Under the pieces are notes generated by a model that worked only from the letters and a program-made list of their open reading frames with translations, ran no database searches and was not told where the DNA came from. A stretch of 24,215 nucleotides of DNA from Tethybacter castelli (GTDB lineage: Bacteria > Pseudomonadota > Gammaproteobacteria > Tethybacterales > Tethybacteraceae). A program made the position numbers and the translations under genes. Shown here piece after piece: positions 6,859 through 14,698 of the stretch. The stretch covers positions 1-24,215 of the forward strand of contig JAZHEJ010000004.1 of the NCBI GenBank assembly GCA_036679665.1. Direction: 5' to 3'. Numbering within the stretch: position 1 is the stretch's first letter; each line of letters opens with the position of its first letter.

Positions 6859-9100
6859 TGTAGTAGCAAATGCTCAGGTTGCGGCGCAAGAACCACAGTT
6901 GATTATCGATGCTGATGAAATCACCGGTCAATCAAGCGATGAATTAGTCGCCAAGCAGGCGCGCCTGTCTTACGGCGACAAGAAACTTAGCGCTGAGGTA
7001 ATTTACTTTAACCAAGTTAGCGGCGCGGCTCGCGCCGAAAACTCCGTTTTGTTTACCGATGGCGAAAAATACCGCATGTCATCGAACCTGTTGAACTATT
7101 TTCCCAGACTTGGAGAGGCGGTGGCTAGCGGTGAAGTACGCGTCACCTCCACAGATGGATACACTTTGTGGGCGGATTTATTGCGCTATGAGCTAGAACG
7201 CAAGGCGGTAACCGGCGAAGACGGAATTCGTTTCGTCGACGGTAATAAACTGGAAATGGTTGCGGAAAGTTTCAGTTACCTGCTTGATGAACGCACCGGT
7301 GACGCAACTAGCGTGGTGATCAGGCACCGGCAGACCGCGGCGGCGGTCAGCGCCGCCCAGGTGTTTGTAACGCCGGAAGGGTACTCGATGGATGAAGCAA
7401 TATATACCACCTGCAAAGCGGATGATCCGGGCTGGTTGATTGATGCGGATCATGTCGAGCTGAGCGTCGACGGTGAACTGGTTGCCACCGGCGCTAGCCT
7501 TGAGCTTTTCGGCTTACCGGTGTTTTACCTGCCCAAGCTGGTCTACTCGTTGTCTGATGAGCGCCAAAGCGGATTCTTAGCTCCCAAGTTCGAATTGCTC
7601 GGTTCCGGCAGATACAGTTTTGAGCTGCCTTATTATCTTAATCTGGCGCCGAATTACGACGCGATAGCCAGTGCGCGCTGGTACTCAGGGCGCGGCGTAC
7701 TGGGTAAAATTGACGGCCGCTGGCTATTTGCCGATTCGTCAGGTAGCGGCACTTGGGCCACGATTGGCGACAACGACGCCGGCGGCACGCGTGGGTTCGG
7801 GTCGTTGACACATCAGGGCCGAATTAACCAATTTACCAATTATGAGCTGGGTCTTGCTGAAGTGTCCGATGAACTGGTCCCGGATGATTTTTTCGAAGGC
7901 GACAACACCGCGCAACGGCACTTCGCCAAGCTGGCGCGGTTTGAGCACACAAGGCAGAATTGGACGTTGGAAGGAAAAGTCGAAGCGTTTCAAACCATTC
8001 AGCAGGACAAACCCAATATAACCAAGCCGTACGACATTTTGCCCGGTTTGTATTTCGCGGCGCGGCCGACTTTGTTCCAACAAGATTTGAGCATGCGCTT
8101 ACAAGCTGAGAATTTTCATAGGTACTCGGATGATGACGATAACGGTTTTCGCGTCGCTGGCGATATCCAAAGCGATTACAACATGTTTATTGGTGGTTTG
8201 CGCGGCGATCTGTCGGTCGGGGCCGCCGGGTCAACATATGAAGTCAAACAAGCGGATTGGTTTGTTCCTTACTCAACTTTACAACTACGCCAGGCGTATA
8301 ACGGCGAAGTAAATTTTGGTGGCAAAAATTTCAAATCGCTGTTTGAACCGCGGATTTTTGCCGCCGCGGTGGCAAAACGCGACTTTACCGACACTCCCAA
8401 CTATGACACTTTACGGGTCGAACAAAGTATTCAGGAACTGTTTAGTGTTAATCCGTTTGCAGGATCCGACCGCTTTGAAGACAGCAATTTTGTTGCCGTC
8501 GGGATAGGCAGTCAGCTTTGGGAGGAAGACGCCGCGCAACCATGGCTTGATTTACAAATCGGCCAGCAGTATCGATTTTCTGATTCAAAAGTGCAAGCTA
8601 CGGTTGAGTCGCCTCCCACCGCAGGTTGGTCAAATACGATTCTTGAAAGCCGATTGCATCCGAACCCATCCAACACGATGTTATTGCGTCTGGTGTGGAA
8701 TCCGGATCTGGACAGTTTCGAGCAAGCGAGCATTGAAACGCAGTATCGTAGTCGCGACGGGCAAGTTTATTCGTTGGGTTATACCCGCAATGTGGAAAGT
8801 GTCGTCCGGCGCGATCGCGGATTGATCAGTTTTGGTATTTTCCGGCCGCTCTGGGAAAATGCCAGTTTTGTCGGAGATTTTCATTATAATTTGCAAACTA
8901 GCGTGCTCGACGAGATTAATGCGGGATTGCGAGTGATGGCCGAATGTCGATGTTGGGAGATTGATTTGTTGTTCGAACACCAGGTTTCAGGCGCAACGGA
9001 TCGCAACTCGTTGCGATTTCAAATCAACCTGCTTGGGCTAGGTGGATTTGGTTCAAACAATTTTGAAAAATTAGTCGATGAAATCGGCGAAGAGTTATAA
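6800..9100 (+). CDS. lptD: LPS-assembly protein LptD
   Basis: Outer-membrane beta-barrel that inserts lipopolysaccharide at the cell surface together with LptE. A signal peptide is visible: MRNLFTSGSSRR, hydrophobic AACIIVGIVVANA, likely cleavage after QVAAQ. The OstA/LptA-like periplasmic domain follows (about residues 33-180), with QLIIDADEITG and LSYGDKKLSAEVIYFN. The barrel region runs from about residue 200 to the end. Length 766 is within the family range (784 in E. coli). The mature part shows three cysteines only: one in TTCKADD (residue 205) and two in ECRCWEI (716, 718); the N-terminal Cys that forms a disulfide in E. coli is missing. GTG start at 6800 is inferred from the signal peptide. 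surA-pdxA-rsmA, often downstream, are absent here. Confidence 0.94.
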   Translation: MRNLFTSGSSRRAACIIVGIVVANAQVAAQEPQLIIDADEITGQSSDELVAKQARLSYGDKKLSAEVIYFNQVSGAARAENSVLFTDGEKYRMSSNLLNYFPRLGEAVASGEVRVTSTDGYTLWADLLRYELERKAVTGEDGIRFVDGNKLEMVAESFSYLLDERTGDATSVVIRHRQTAAAVSAAQVFVTPEGYSMDEAIYTTCKADDPGWLIDADHVELSVDGELVATGASLELFGLPVFYLPKLVYSLSDERQSGFLAPKFELLGSGRYSFELPYYLNLAPNYDAIASARWYSGRGVLGKIDGRWLFADSSGSGTWATIGDNDAGGTRGFGSLTHQGRINQFTNYELGLAEVSDELVPDDFFEGDNTAQRHFAKLARFEHTRQNWTLEGKVEAFQTIQQDKPNITKPYDILPGLYFAARPTLFQQDLSMRLQAENFHRYSDDDDNGFRVAGDIQSDYNMFIGGLRGDLSVGAAGSTYEVKQADWFVPYSTLQLRQAYNGEVNFGGKNFKSLFEPRIFAAAVAKRDFTDTPNYDTLRVEQSIQELFSVNPFAGSDRFEDSNFVAVGIGSQLWEEDAAQPWLDLQIGQQYRFSDSKVQATVESPPTAGWSNTILESRLHPNPSNTMLLRLVWNPDLDSFEQASIETQYRSRDGQVYSLGYTRNVESVVRRDRGLISFGIFRPLWENASFVGDFHYNLQTSVLDEINAGLRVMAECRCWEIDLLFEHQVSGATDRNSLRFQINLLGLGGFGSNNFEKLVDEIGEEL

Positions 9101-9102
9101 CT

Positions 9103-9795
9103 ATGAACGACAATGCAACTTCAATTTTTGGCAGCACAGGTTGGTGGGATGCCAAAGGTGAACACGCGTTACTTCATGTTATCAATCCGGTGCGCGTTGC
9201 ATATATTCGCCAGTGCGTGGGCGATATTGAAGGCAAACGCGTTGCCGACATCGGTTGCGGAGGAGGCATTTTGGCTGAGCAGCTAGTGCAAGGCGGCGCA
9301 CAGGTTACCGCGATTGATCCTCAACCTGAGGTGATTGAGGCCGCGCGCAACCATGCGCAGGATAAATCGTTGCCGATTGATTACCGCGTTTGCGACAGCA
9401 ATGAACTTGCCGCGCAAGAACCGACCGCATTCGACTTGGTGGTATGCATGGAGATGCTTGAACATGTGTCAAACCCCGCCGCTGAGATCACCGCGATGGC
9501 CAAATTGTTGCGGCCGGGCGGAAGCCTCGTTGTCGCAACGATCAACCGCACAGCCATCGCTTACGCGCAGATTATTGTGGTGTTGGAACGCTGGCTGGAG
9601 GCGATGCCGCGCAACGCGCACAATTACGAGCAATTTCGCACACCGACCGAAGTCAGCTCTTGGTGCGCAAGCGCCCGGTTACGAGTGGCGGATGTATGCG
9701 GTGCGAATTGGAGTTTCTTCGGCAAGACTTTTTTGCTGTCGCGCACCACAATGCCGGTCAACTATTTTTTGCATGCCGTTGCGGAGGACGAATGA
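9103..9795 (+). CDS. ubiG: Ubiquinone biosynthesis O-methyltransferase
   Basis: SAM-dependent enzyme performing both O-methylations in ubiquinone synthesis. The 230-residue protein carries the UbiG hallmark WWDAKGEHALLHVINPVR at residues 14-31, the SAM motif I VADIGCGGGILAEQL near residue 47, a conserved acidic loop AIDPQPEVIEAA, and MEMLEHVSNP near residue 118. Start ATG is two bases after the lptD stop. Its stop overlaps the next gene (ATGA). This ubiG plus HAD-phosphatase pair occurs in Pseudomonas and in Betaproteobacteria. It shows that the organism makes ubiquinone and so probably respires. Confidence 0.96.
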   Translation: MNDNATSIFGSTGWWDAKGEHALLHVINPVRVAYIRQCVGDIEGKRVADIGCGGGILAEQLVQGGAQVTAIDPQPEVIEAARNHAQDKSLPIDYRVCDSNELAAQEPTAFDLVVCMEMLEHVSNPAAEITAMAKLLRPGGSLVVATINRTAIAYAQIIVVLERWLEAMPRNAHNYEQFRTPTEVSSWCASARLRVADVCGANWSFFGKTFLLSRTTMPVNYFLHAVAEDE

Positions 9796-10445
9796 TGGTT
9801 GCCGTTAGTATCAAGGCGGTAATTTTCGACTTTGACGGTACGCTGATCGACTCGGCTCCGGATTTGGTGGCCGCATTGAACACGTTGCGTGCCGAACGCA
9901 AACTGCCACCGATTGAAGCGGATTCGATAATCAAGCTGGTCGCCAACGGCTCCCGGGCGATGATGCGCGAGTTTTTGATCGAAGAAGGCGATGACATGGA
10001 AAAACTGAGGACGCAGTTCTTGGCCGCCTACGACGACACCGGCCATCGACGCACAAAGTTTTTTGCCGGAATAGAGTTGATGTTGCGCGAGCTTGCGCGC
10101 CACGAAATCCGCTGGGCCATCGTCACCAATAAGCCGAAGGCTCAGACAGTCGATTTGATTGCTGCGCTGAATTTGGACGGCAAGGTGGAACAAGTGATAT
10201 GCGGCGACACATTGCCGCGCGCCAAACCTCACCCGGACGGGCTGTTGAAGGTGTGCGAGCAATTTGAGCTGCGGCCGAAGCAGTGCCTCTATGTGGGTGA
10301 CAATCGGATTGATTGTCAGGCCGCGGAAAATTGCGCAATGCCGTTTGCGGCTGCAGGGTGGGGGTACTGGAACGAGCGTGACACATCAACCACAGTATTG
10401 AACGAGCCCAACGAAATACTGCCGATGTTGGGTATTATTAGCTAG
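9792..10445 (+). CDS. mupP: HAD-family phosphatase, probably MurNAc-6-phosphate phosphatase
   Basis: 217-residue HAD phosphatase of the Gph group. Motif I is VIFDFDGTLIDSAPDL (nucleophile and acid-base Asp), motif II IVTNKPK, motif III lysine in RAKPHPDG, motif IV YVGDNRIDCQAA. By sequence it could be phosphoglycolate phosphatase (gph). In Pseudomonas, however, the gene next to ubiG is mupP, which dephosphorylates MurNAc-6-phosphate so that AmgK can act. With amgK and murU just 3 kb upstream, mupP is favoured. Start ATG at 9792 overlaps the ubiG stop; GGAGG at 9783-9787 is a clear ribosome-binding site and could also serve the adjacent ATG at 9795. Motif assignment is certain; substrate is inferred from context. 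Confidence 0.78.
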   Translation: MMVAVSIKAVIFDFDGTLIDSAPDLVAALNTLRAERKLPPIEADSIIKLVANGSRAMMREFLIEEGDDMEKLRTQFLAAYDDTGHRRTKFFAGIELMLRELARHEIRWAIVTNKPKAQTVDLIAALNLDGKVEQVICGDTLPRAKPHPDGLLKVCEQFELRPKQCLYVGDNRIDCQAAENCAMPFAAAGWGYWNERDTSTTVLNEPNEILPMLGIIS

Positions 10446-10562
10446 TCGCGTTTGGGGTTGTGCCAAAGGCAGCTTGCCAAGCAACAATAAGGTGATAACT
10501 AAAACGATAGTAATTTATCCAATGTGAAATCGCAGGCGGACTTTGAGGCGCGATGCGTTTAA

Positions 10563-10593
10563 TGAACATCAAACTATAACGGCAATATATAAT
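10563..10593 (+). promoter_or_regulatory. Promoter of rpsT, near-leaderless layout
   Basis: Perfect -10 box TATAAT at 10588-10593, exactly 8 bases before the rpsT ATG. A weak -35 candidate TGAACA is at 10563-10568 (19-base spacer). Transcription starting 6-8 bases after the -10 box would leave a leader of about 0-2 bases. No Shine-Dalgarno is present in the intervening AGTCGCCT. The same geometry occurs before eno and rpsU. Confidence 0.65.
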
Positions 10594-10601
10594 AGTCGCC
10601 T

Positions 10602-10880
10602 ATGGCAAATTCCGCACAAGCTACCAAACGCGCCGGCCAAGACGTTAAACGGCGTGCCCGTAATCTGGTGCACCGGACGCGGTTTAGAACTTTTCAGAAA
10701 AAAGTGCTCGCATCGATAGCGCGCAATGATCCGGTCTTGTCAAAACAGGCATTCGTCGAGTTTGCCGCGGTCGCAGACCAGGTTACTAGTAAAGGAATCA
10801 TACATCGCAACAAGACAGCGCGGTTAAAAAGCAAATTAAATAAAGCGGTTGAAGCTTTAGTTCGCTCTTCAGCAAGCTAG
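10602..10880 (+). CDS. rpsT: 30S ribosomal protein S20
   Basis: Primary 16S rRNA-binding protein of the small subunit. 92 residues, Lys/Arg-rich, with the family start MANSAQATKRAGQDVKRR and the C-terminal HRNKTARLKSKLNKAV typical of S20 (the K-A-A-R-x-K-S-R-L motif region). Slightly longer than E. coli S20 (87). The 156 bases before it hold a strong -10 box close to the ATG and otherwise only short GC-rich inverted repeats, without an obvious gene. It is monocistronic here: the next gene is on the opposite strand. Confidence 0.97.
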   Translation: MANSAQATKRAGQDVKRRARNLVHRTRFRTFQKKVLASIARNDPVLSKQAFVEFAAVADQVTSKGIIHRNKTARLKSKLNKAVEALVRSSAS

Positions 10881-10890
10881 CTGTTAGCTT
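10874..10890. terminator. Weak hairpin after rpsT
   Basis: AAGCTA at 10874-10879 pairs with TAGCTT at 10885-10890 across a five-base loop, spanning the rpsT stop codon. A second short pairing, CCGT/ACGG, lies just downstream between the two convergent genes. Neither is followed by a T-run, so termination function is doubtful. Confidence 0.25.
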
Positions 10891-10914
10891 ACTTGACGGC
10901 CGTTGATTTGACGG

Positions 10915-11298
10915 TCAGTAGAAAGTTCGCCGCGGGCGTTCTACGATACGCAGGTGCTCATGATTCCACAGTTGCGGATCCAACCTTTCCATCGAAAGTG
11001 AATTGGCCTGGGCAAAAGAATCTAAAAAGCGATACAGTTGCGGTTCCAATTTCTTGAGATCGCTGTTGACGATGATACCTTTGATACCTTCGCGTTCAAT
11101 CAAACAGACACTTTCGGCAATCAGTTTTTTGTTTTGTTCGGATTCGTTAGCGTAGGTGGCTACCGCGCCGTAAAGGCGCTCGGCCCAGTCGCTGGGGCGG
11201 AACTTTCTGCCCGTTTCGGTTATTCCTTTGATAAATATGTATTTTGACGCGTCATGTTCAGGAAGACCGTCAGTTGTTAGTTGCGATGTGTTCACCAT
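10915..11298 (-). CDS. DUF3579 domain protein
   Basis: 127 residues of unknown function. The segments FIKGITETGRKFRPSDWAERLYG (residues 22-44) and EGIKGIIVNSDLKKLEPQLYRFLDSFAQANSL match what I recall of DUF3579, a small cytoplasmic family found mainly in Betaproteobacteria beside rpsT or argF. No signal peptide, membrane segment or catalytic motif is visible. It is convergent to rpsT and divergent from argF, with just 44 bases between its start and that of argF. No Shine-Dalgarno precedes the ATG; a TATTAT box lies only four bases upstream. The gene position fits the conserved rpsT-DUF3579-argF order, and a link with arginine synthesis is possible but untested. Confidence 0.75.
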   Translation of the reverse strand: MVNTSQLTTDGLPEHDASKYIFIKGITETGRKFRPSDWAERLYGAVATYANESEQNKKLIAESVCLIEREGIKGIIVNSDLKKLEPQLYRFLDSFAQANSLSMERLDPQLWNHEHLRIVERPRRTFY

Positions 11299-11342
11299 TA
11301 CAATAATAGCTTAACTAAGGATGAGAAACAAGGTTTTCAAAG
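11299..11342. promoter_or_regulatory. Short divergent promoter region, DUF3579 / argF
   Basis: Forty-four bases separate two divergent starts. A forward TACAAT (11299-11304) and a reverse TATTAT (complement of 11303-11308) overlap, so the two promoters may compete. AAGG at 11330-11333 is a plausible ribosome-binding site for argF. No convincing ARG box was recognised. Confidence 0.4.
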
Positions 11343-12248
11343 ATGTCCGGCCCTAGGCATTTGCTACAGCTTGCGGATTTATCGGACAATGAATTTCGCA
11401 AGATCATAGCTAGAGGGCTGGAATTCAAGCAAAAACACCGGGTACAGCAGGATAAACCCACTCTTGCCGGGAAAGTGCTAGGTTTGCTTTTATTACAACC
11501 ATCCACTCGCACCAGGGTGTCTTTTGAAGTTGCGATGGTGCATCTAGGCGGTGCTTGCGTCAATCTTGACGCCCGCCAGTCGCAGTTGTCGCGAGGCGAG
11601 ACGCTTGCTGATACCGCAAGGGTTTTGTCGTCAATGTGCGACGCGGTGGCGATGCGTAATCACGACCATGATCAGTTGGTGGAGTTTGCCGCCGCATCAA
11701 GCGCGCCGGTCATTAACGCGCTGTCTTGTTTGGAACATCCATGTCAAGTCCTTGCTGATGTCATGACGTTTGAAGAACTGCGCGGCCCGATTGCGGGACG
11801 GAAAATCGCATGGGTGGGTGATTGCAACAATGTGTGTCATTCGTGGATGCACGCAGCGCAAATGTGTGGATTTGAGTTTCGTATCGCCGCTCCTGCCGGC
11901 TACGATAAGATTGCCGCGGCTCATCGCCAGATCACTACGGTGAAGCTTGGCAGCAATCCTGATCAAGCGGTGGACCAAGCGGACTGCGTGATTACAGACG
12001 TATGGTACGGCGTCGGCGATGGTGATGACTGCAAGCAACAACGGCGGCGGGATTTTGCCGATTATCGGGTGGATGCCAAATTACTCGCCCAAGCGGCGCC
12101 AAACGCGCTGTTTATGCACTGTCTTCCCGCCCATCGTGGTGAAGAAGTGCTTGATGAGGTCATCGACGGTCCACACAGCGCGGTCTGGGTTGAGGCGGCC
12201 AATCGAGTTTACGCGCAAAAAGCGTTGCTAGAGTTGATGCTCGGATAA
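11343..12248 (+). CDS. argF: Ornithine carbamoyltransferase
   Basis: Makes citrulline from ornithine and carbamoyl phosphate in arginine synthesis; soluble trimer. 301 residues, family size. The carbamoyl-phosphate loop is PSTRTRVSFEVA (residues 56-67), HPCQ follows near residue 136, and the ornithine-binding HCLPAHRGEEV with the catalytic Cys lies near residue 260. VWYGVGDGDD replaces the usual 'D.W.SMG.E' segment, a small departure (Val-Gly for Ser-Met) seen in the flexible loop region. ATG at 11343 with AAGG upstream. argG begins four bases after the stop, so the two are cotranscribed. Confidence 0.96.
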   Translation: MSGPRHLLQLADLSDNEFRKIIARGLEFKQKHRVQQDKPTLAGKVLGLLLLQPSTRTRVSFEVAMVHLGGACVNLDARQSQLSRGETLADTARVLSSMCDAVAMRNHDHDQLVEFAAASSAPVINALSCLEHPCQVLADVMTFEELRGPIAGRKIAWVGDCNNVCHSWMHAAQMCGFEFRIAAPAGYDKIAAAHRQITTVKLGSNPDQAVDQADCVITDVWYGVGDGDDCKQQRRRDFADYRVDAKLLAQAAPNALFMHCLPAHRGEEVLDEVIDGPHSAVWVEAANRVYAQKALLELMLG

Positions 12249-12252
12249 TTTC

Positions 12253-13482
12253 ATGGTATCCAAGCCACGCAAAATAGTGTTAGCCTACTCAGGCGGTCTG
12301 GATACCTCAGTGATATTACTGTGGTTGAAGGAAAATTACGCCTGCGAAGTAGTTGCTTATCTAGCTGATCTGGGTCAAGACGAGAATCTTGACGCGGCTG
12401 CTAGGCGGGCTAAAGATCTGGGAGCTACCGAAGTGGTCGTTGAGGATCTGCAAGCCACCTTTGTCGAAGATTATGTGTGGCCGATGCTCCGGGCCAATGC
12501 GATGTATGAAAGCAGTTATTTACTGGGTACCAGTATCGCAAGGCCACTGATAGCGACACGTCAGGTTGCCGCCGCCGCCAAGTACGAAGCGGATGCGCTT
12601 GCGCATGGCGCGACCGGCAAAGGTAACGACCAAATCAGGTTTGAGTTGTGTTATTTGGCTCTGGCTCCGGATATACAGGTGATCGCCCCGTGGCGAAAAT
12701 GGGATTTGAATTCGCGCAGCAAACTGCTTGATTACGCCGAGCGCCATGGCGTTGATGTTGCCGACAAGCGCGCCGGCAACCAAGCGCCGTACAGCATGGA
12801 TGCAAATTTGCTCCATATTTCTTACGAAGGCGGCGAACTGGAAGATATCGCGGCTAGTCCTTCTCCTGACATGTGGATTCGCACCGTCGCGCCCCAACAG
12901 GCTCCTGATGATGCGCAACATGTCCAGATTGAGTTTGAAGCCGGTGATCCGGTGGCCGTCGATAATAAACGGCTCAAAGGAGCGGATTTGCTCAGACACC
13001 TCAACCAGATTGCCGGACGACACGGTATCGGTCGCGCGGATTTGGTCGAGAGTCGTTTTGTAGGCATGAAATCACGGGGATGTTACGAAACTCCGGGAGC
13101 TACGCTATTGATGCAGGCCCGTCGTGCCCTTGAGGCCATAACTTTAGATCGCGAGGTTATCAGGTTGCGCGATGATCTGATGCCGCGTTACGCTACGTTG
13201 GTGTACAACGGTTTGTGGTTTAGCCCTGAACGCGAGTTGCTGCAAAATATGTTCGATAGATCACAGGCTTGCGTCACCGGTACGGTAAATTGCCAGCTGT
13301 ACAAGGGTACCGTCACCATCACTAGTCGCGCGTCGAAGTTCAGCTTGGTTGATCAGCGTATCGCTTCTTTCGAAGACGATGCGGGAGTCTACAATCAGGC
13401 GGATGCCGAGGGGTTCATCAAGCTTAATGCCCTGCGTTTGCAAACTTTGGCGCGTCGTGCCAAAAAAATAGGAAAAATATAA
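12253..13482 (+). CDS. argG: Argininosuccinate synthase
   Basis: ATP-dependent condensation of citrulline with aspartate, the step after ArgF. 409 residues, matching the short (type I) form of about 400 rather than the 447-residue E. coli type. Motifs: the PP-loop VLAYSGGLDTSVIL near residue 10, the citrulline/aspartate site GATGKGNDQIRFEL near residue 118, the APYSMDANLLHISYEGG segment and the C-terminal YNQADAEGFIKLNALRL. GGA at 12242-12244 is a weak ribosome-binding site. It lies between argF and dapE with only 2-4 bases between genes. Confidence 0.97.
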   Translation: MVSKPRKIVLAYSGGLDTSVILLWLKENYACEVVAYLADLGQDENLDAAARRAKDLGATEVVVEDLQATFVEDYVWPMLRANAMYESSYLLGTSIARPLIATRQVAAAAKYEADALAHGATGKGNDQIRFELCYLALAPDIQVIAPWRKWDLNSRSKLLDYAERHGVDVADKRAGNQAPYSMDANLLHISYEGGELEDIAASPSPDMWIRTVAPQQAPDDAQHVQIEFEAGDPVAVDNKRLKGADLLRHLNQIAGRHGIGRADLVESRFVGMKSRGCYETPGATLLMQARRALEAITLDREVIRLRDDLMPRYATLVYNGLWFSPERELLQNMFDRSQACVTGTVNCQLYKGTVTITSRASKFSLVDQRIASFEDDAGVYNQADAEGFIKLNALRLQTLARRAKKIGKI

Positions 13483-13484
13483 GG

Positions 13485-14642
13485 TTGCAAGAAGAAGTTT
13501 TGTCTTTGCTCAAGCAACTGGTTGCTTGCGAGTCAATTACCCCGCGGTCAGCTGGCGCATTGGAGCTCAGCGGTGAATATTTGCAAAAAAGCGGATTTGA
13601 TATCGAGATGATGCCTTGCGAGGCGGTGAGCAATTTGTGGGCGTGGCACGGCGAAGGCGAACCGGTATTCGTGTTTTGCGGCCATGTGGATGTGGTTCCG
13701 CCGGGCGACAAGTCTGCTTGGAGCCACGATCCGTTCGTCCCGAAAGTAGAACAAAACCGGCTGTATGGTCGCGGGGCGACCGATATGAAAGCCGGAGTTG
13801 CGGCAATGTTAGTTGCCGTTTCTGAATTTGTGAAAAACGATCCTGCGCACAGCGGTAAGGTGGGGATTATGCTAACTAGCGACGAAGAAGGAGATGCGAT
13901 CAACGGCATTCGCCATGTGGTTGATACTTTGTTGGCGCGTAAAGAAAGTTTTCAGTACGGGTTAGTAGGTGAACCAAGCAGTTTTGAGCGGTTCGGAGAT
14001 ACCGTACGAGTAGGTAGACGCGGTTCACTCACTGCTACGATTAAGGTGCGTGGTAAGCAAGGCCATGCCGCATATCCGCAATGGCTGAGCAATCCGATTC
14101 CGCCGCTTGTGCAGATAGCCGCCAAATTGAGCGCGCGGCAGCTGGCGCCCGCCTCAGAACAAAGTGGTACCACCGTGCAGGTGGTCAAACTGCATGCGGA
14201 TGCCGGAGCGAGTAATGTCGTACCGCAGACTGCGCAGGCGATTGTCAATATTCGTTATGTTCCGCAAGAAGACAAGCAAAAGCTCAAAAATCGGCTTGAA
14301 AAAATTTGTGCGGACACACAATTTTCTTTTACTTGCGATTGGCAAGAAGGGGCTCATCCTTACAGCACCGGCGCCGATAGCAAGCTTGCCGGCATTGTTA
14401 CCGATGTGTGCGCGGTGATCAACGGATTTAGCCCGGAGCCTTCGATGGGCGGCGGAACATCCGATGGTCGATTTTTGGTTGATTTATGCGCTGAGGTGGT
14501 TGAATTTGGCACGGTGGGCAAGACCATGCACCAGGTTGACGAGTATGTGGAAATTGCCGAACTTGAGCCGTTGACGCAAATTTACCTGCAAGTTGTGCGT
14601 GAGATTCTGGGCCAAAATACCAAGCCGTCTCACAAAGGTTAA
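13485..14642 (+). CDS. dapE: Succinyl-diaminopimelate desuccinylase
   Basis: Zinc-dependent M20 hydrolase that releases LL-diaminopimelate for lysine and peptidoglycan. 385 residues (E. coli 375). Metal and catalytic motifs: CGHVDVVPPGD (His and Asp), YGRGATDMKAG (bridging Asp), TSDEEGDAINGI (Glu pair), VGEPSS, and a dimerisation-domain RRGSLTATIKVRGKQGHAAYP. Conserved 'GGGTSDGRF' near residue 323 is typical of DapE rather than ArgE. Starts with TTG at 13485, two bases after argG; AGGA at 13470-13473 or the adjoining AAGG may guide ribosomes. ArgE, also M20, was considered because of argFG, but the GDKSAW and SDGR motifs favour DapE. Confidence 0.94.
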   Translation: MQEEVLSLLKQLVACESITPRSAGALELSGEYLQKSGFDIEMMPCEAVSNLWAWHGEGEPVFVFCGHVDVVPPGDKSAWSHDPFVPKVEQNRLYGRGATDMKAGVAAMLVAVSEFVKNDPAHSGKVGIMLTSDEEGDAINGIRHVVDTLLARKESFQYGLVGEPSSFERFGDTVRVGRRGSLTATIKVRGKQGHAAYPQWLSNPIPPLVQIAAKLSARQLAPASEQSGTTVQVVKLHADAGASNVVPQTAQAIVNIRYVPQEDKQKLKNRLEKICADTQFSFTCDWQEGAHPYSTGADSKLAGIVTDVCAVINGFSPEPSMGGGTSDGRFLVDLCAEVVEFGTVGKTMHQVDEYVEIAELEPLTQIYLQVVREILGQNTKPSHKG

Positions 14643-14698
14643 AATCAGTTGAGCAATGCTACGAATATTGGGATAGAACGGCGAGTAAACATACAGGC

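Noticed and set aside
10446..10500. TGCC-AAA-GGCA and GGCA-GCT-TGCC mini-hairpins after the HAD phosphatase as an intrinsic terminator
   Set aside because: Stems of four bases and no T-run; not enough to call a terminator.
10891..10914. Repeated TTGACGG as tandem -35 boxes between rpsT and DUF3579
   Set aside because: The genes are convergent here, so no promoter is expected, and no matching -10 box follows at proper spacing.
13485..14642. M20 peptidase as ArgE (acetylornithine deacetylase) because of argFG
   Set aside because: Motifs and length fit DapE better, including GGGTSDGRF and the TSDEEGDA segment.
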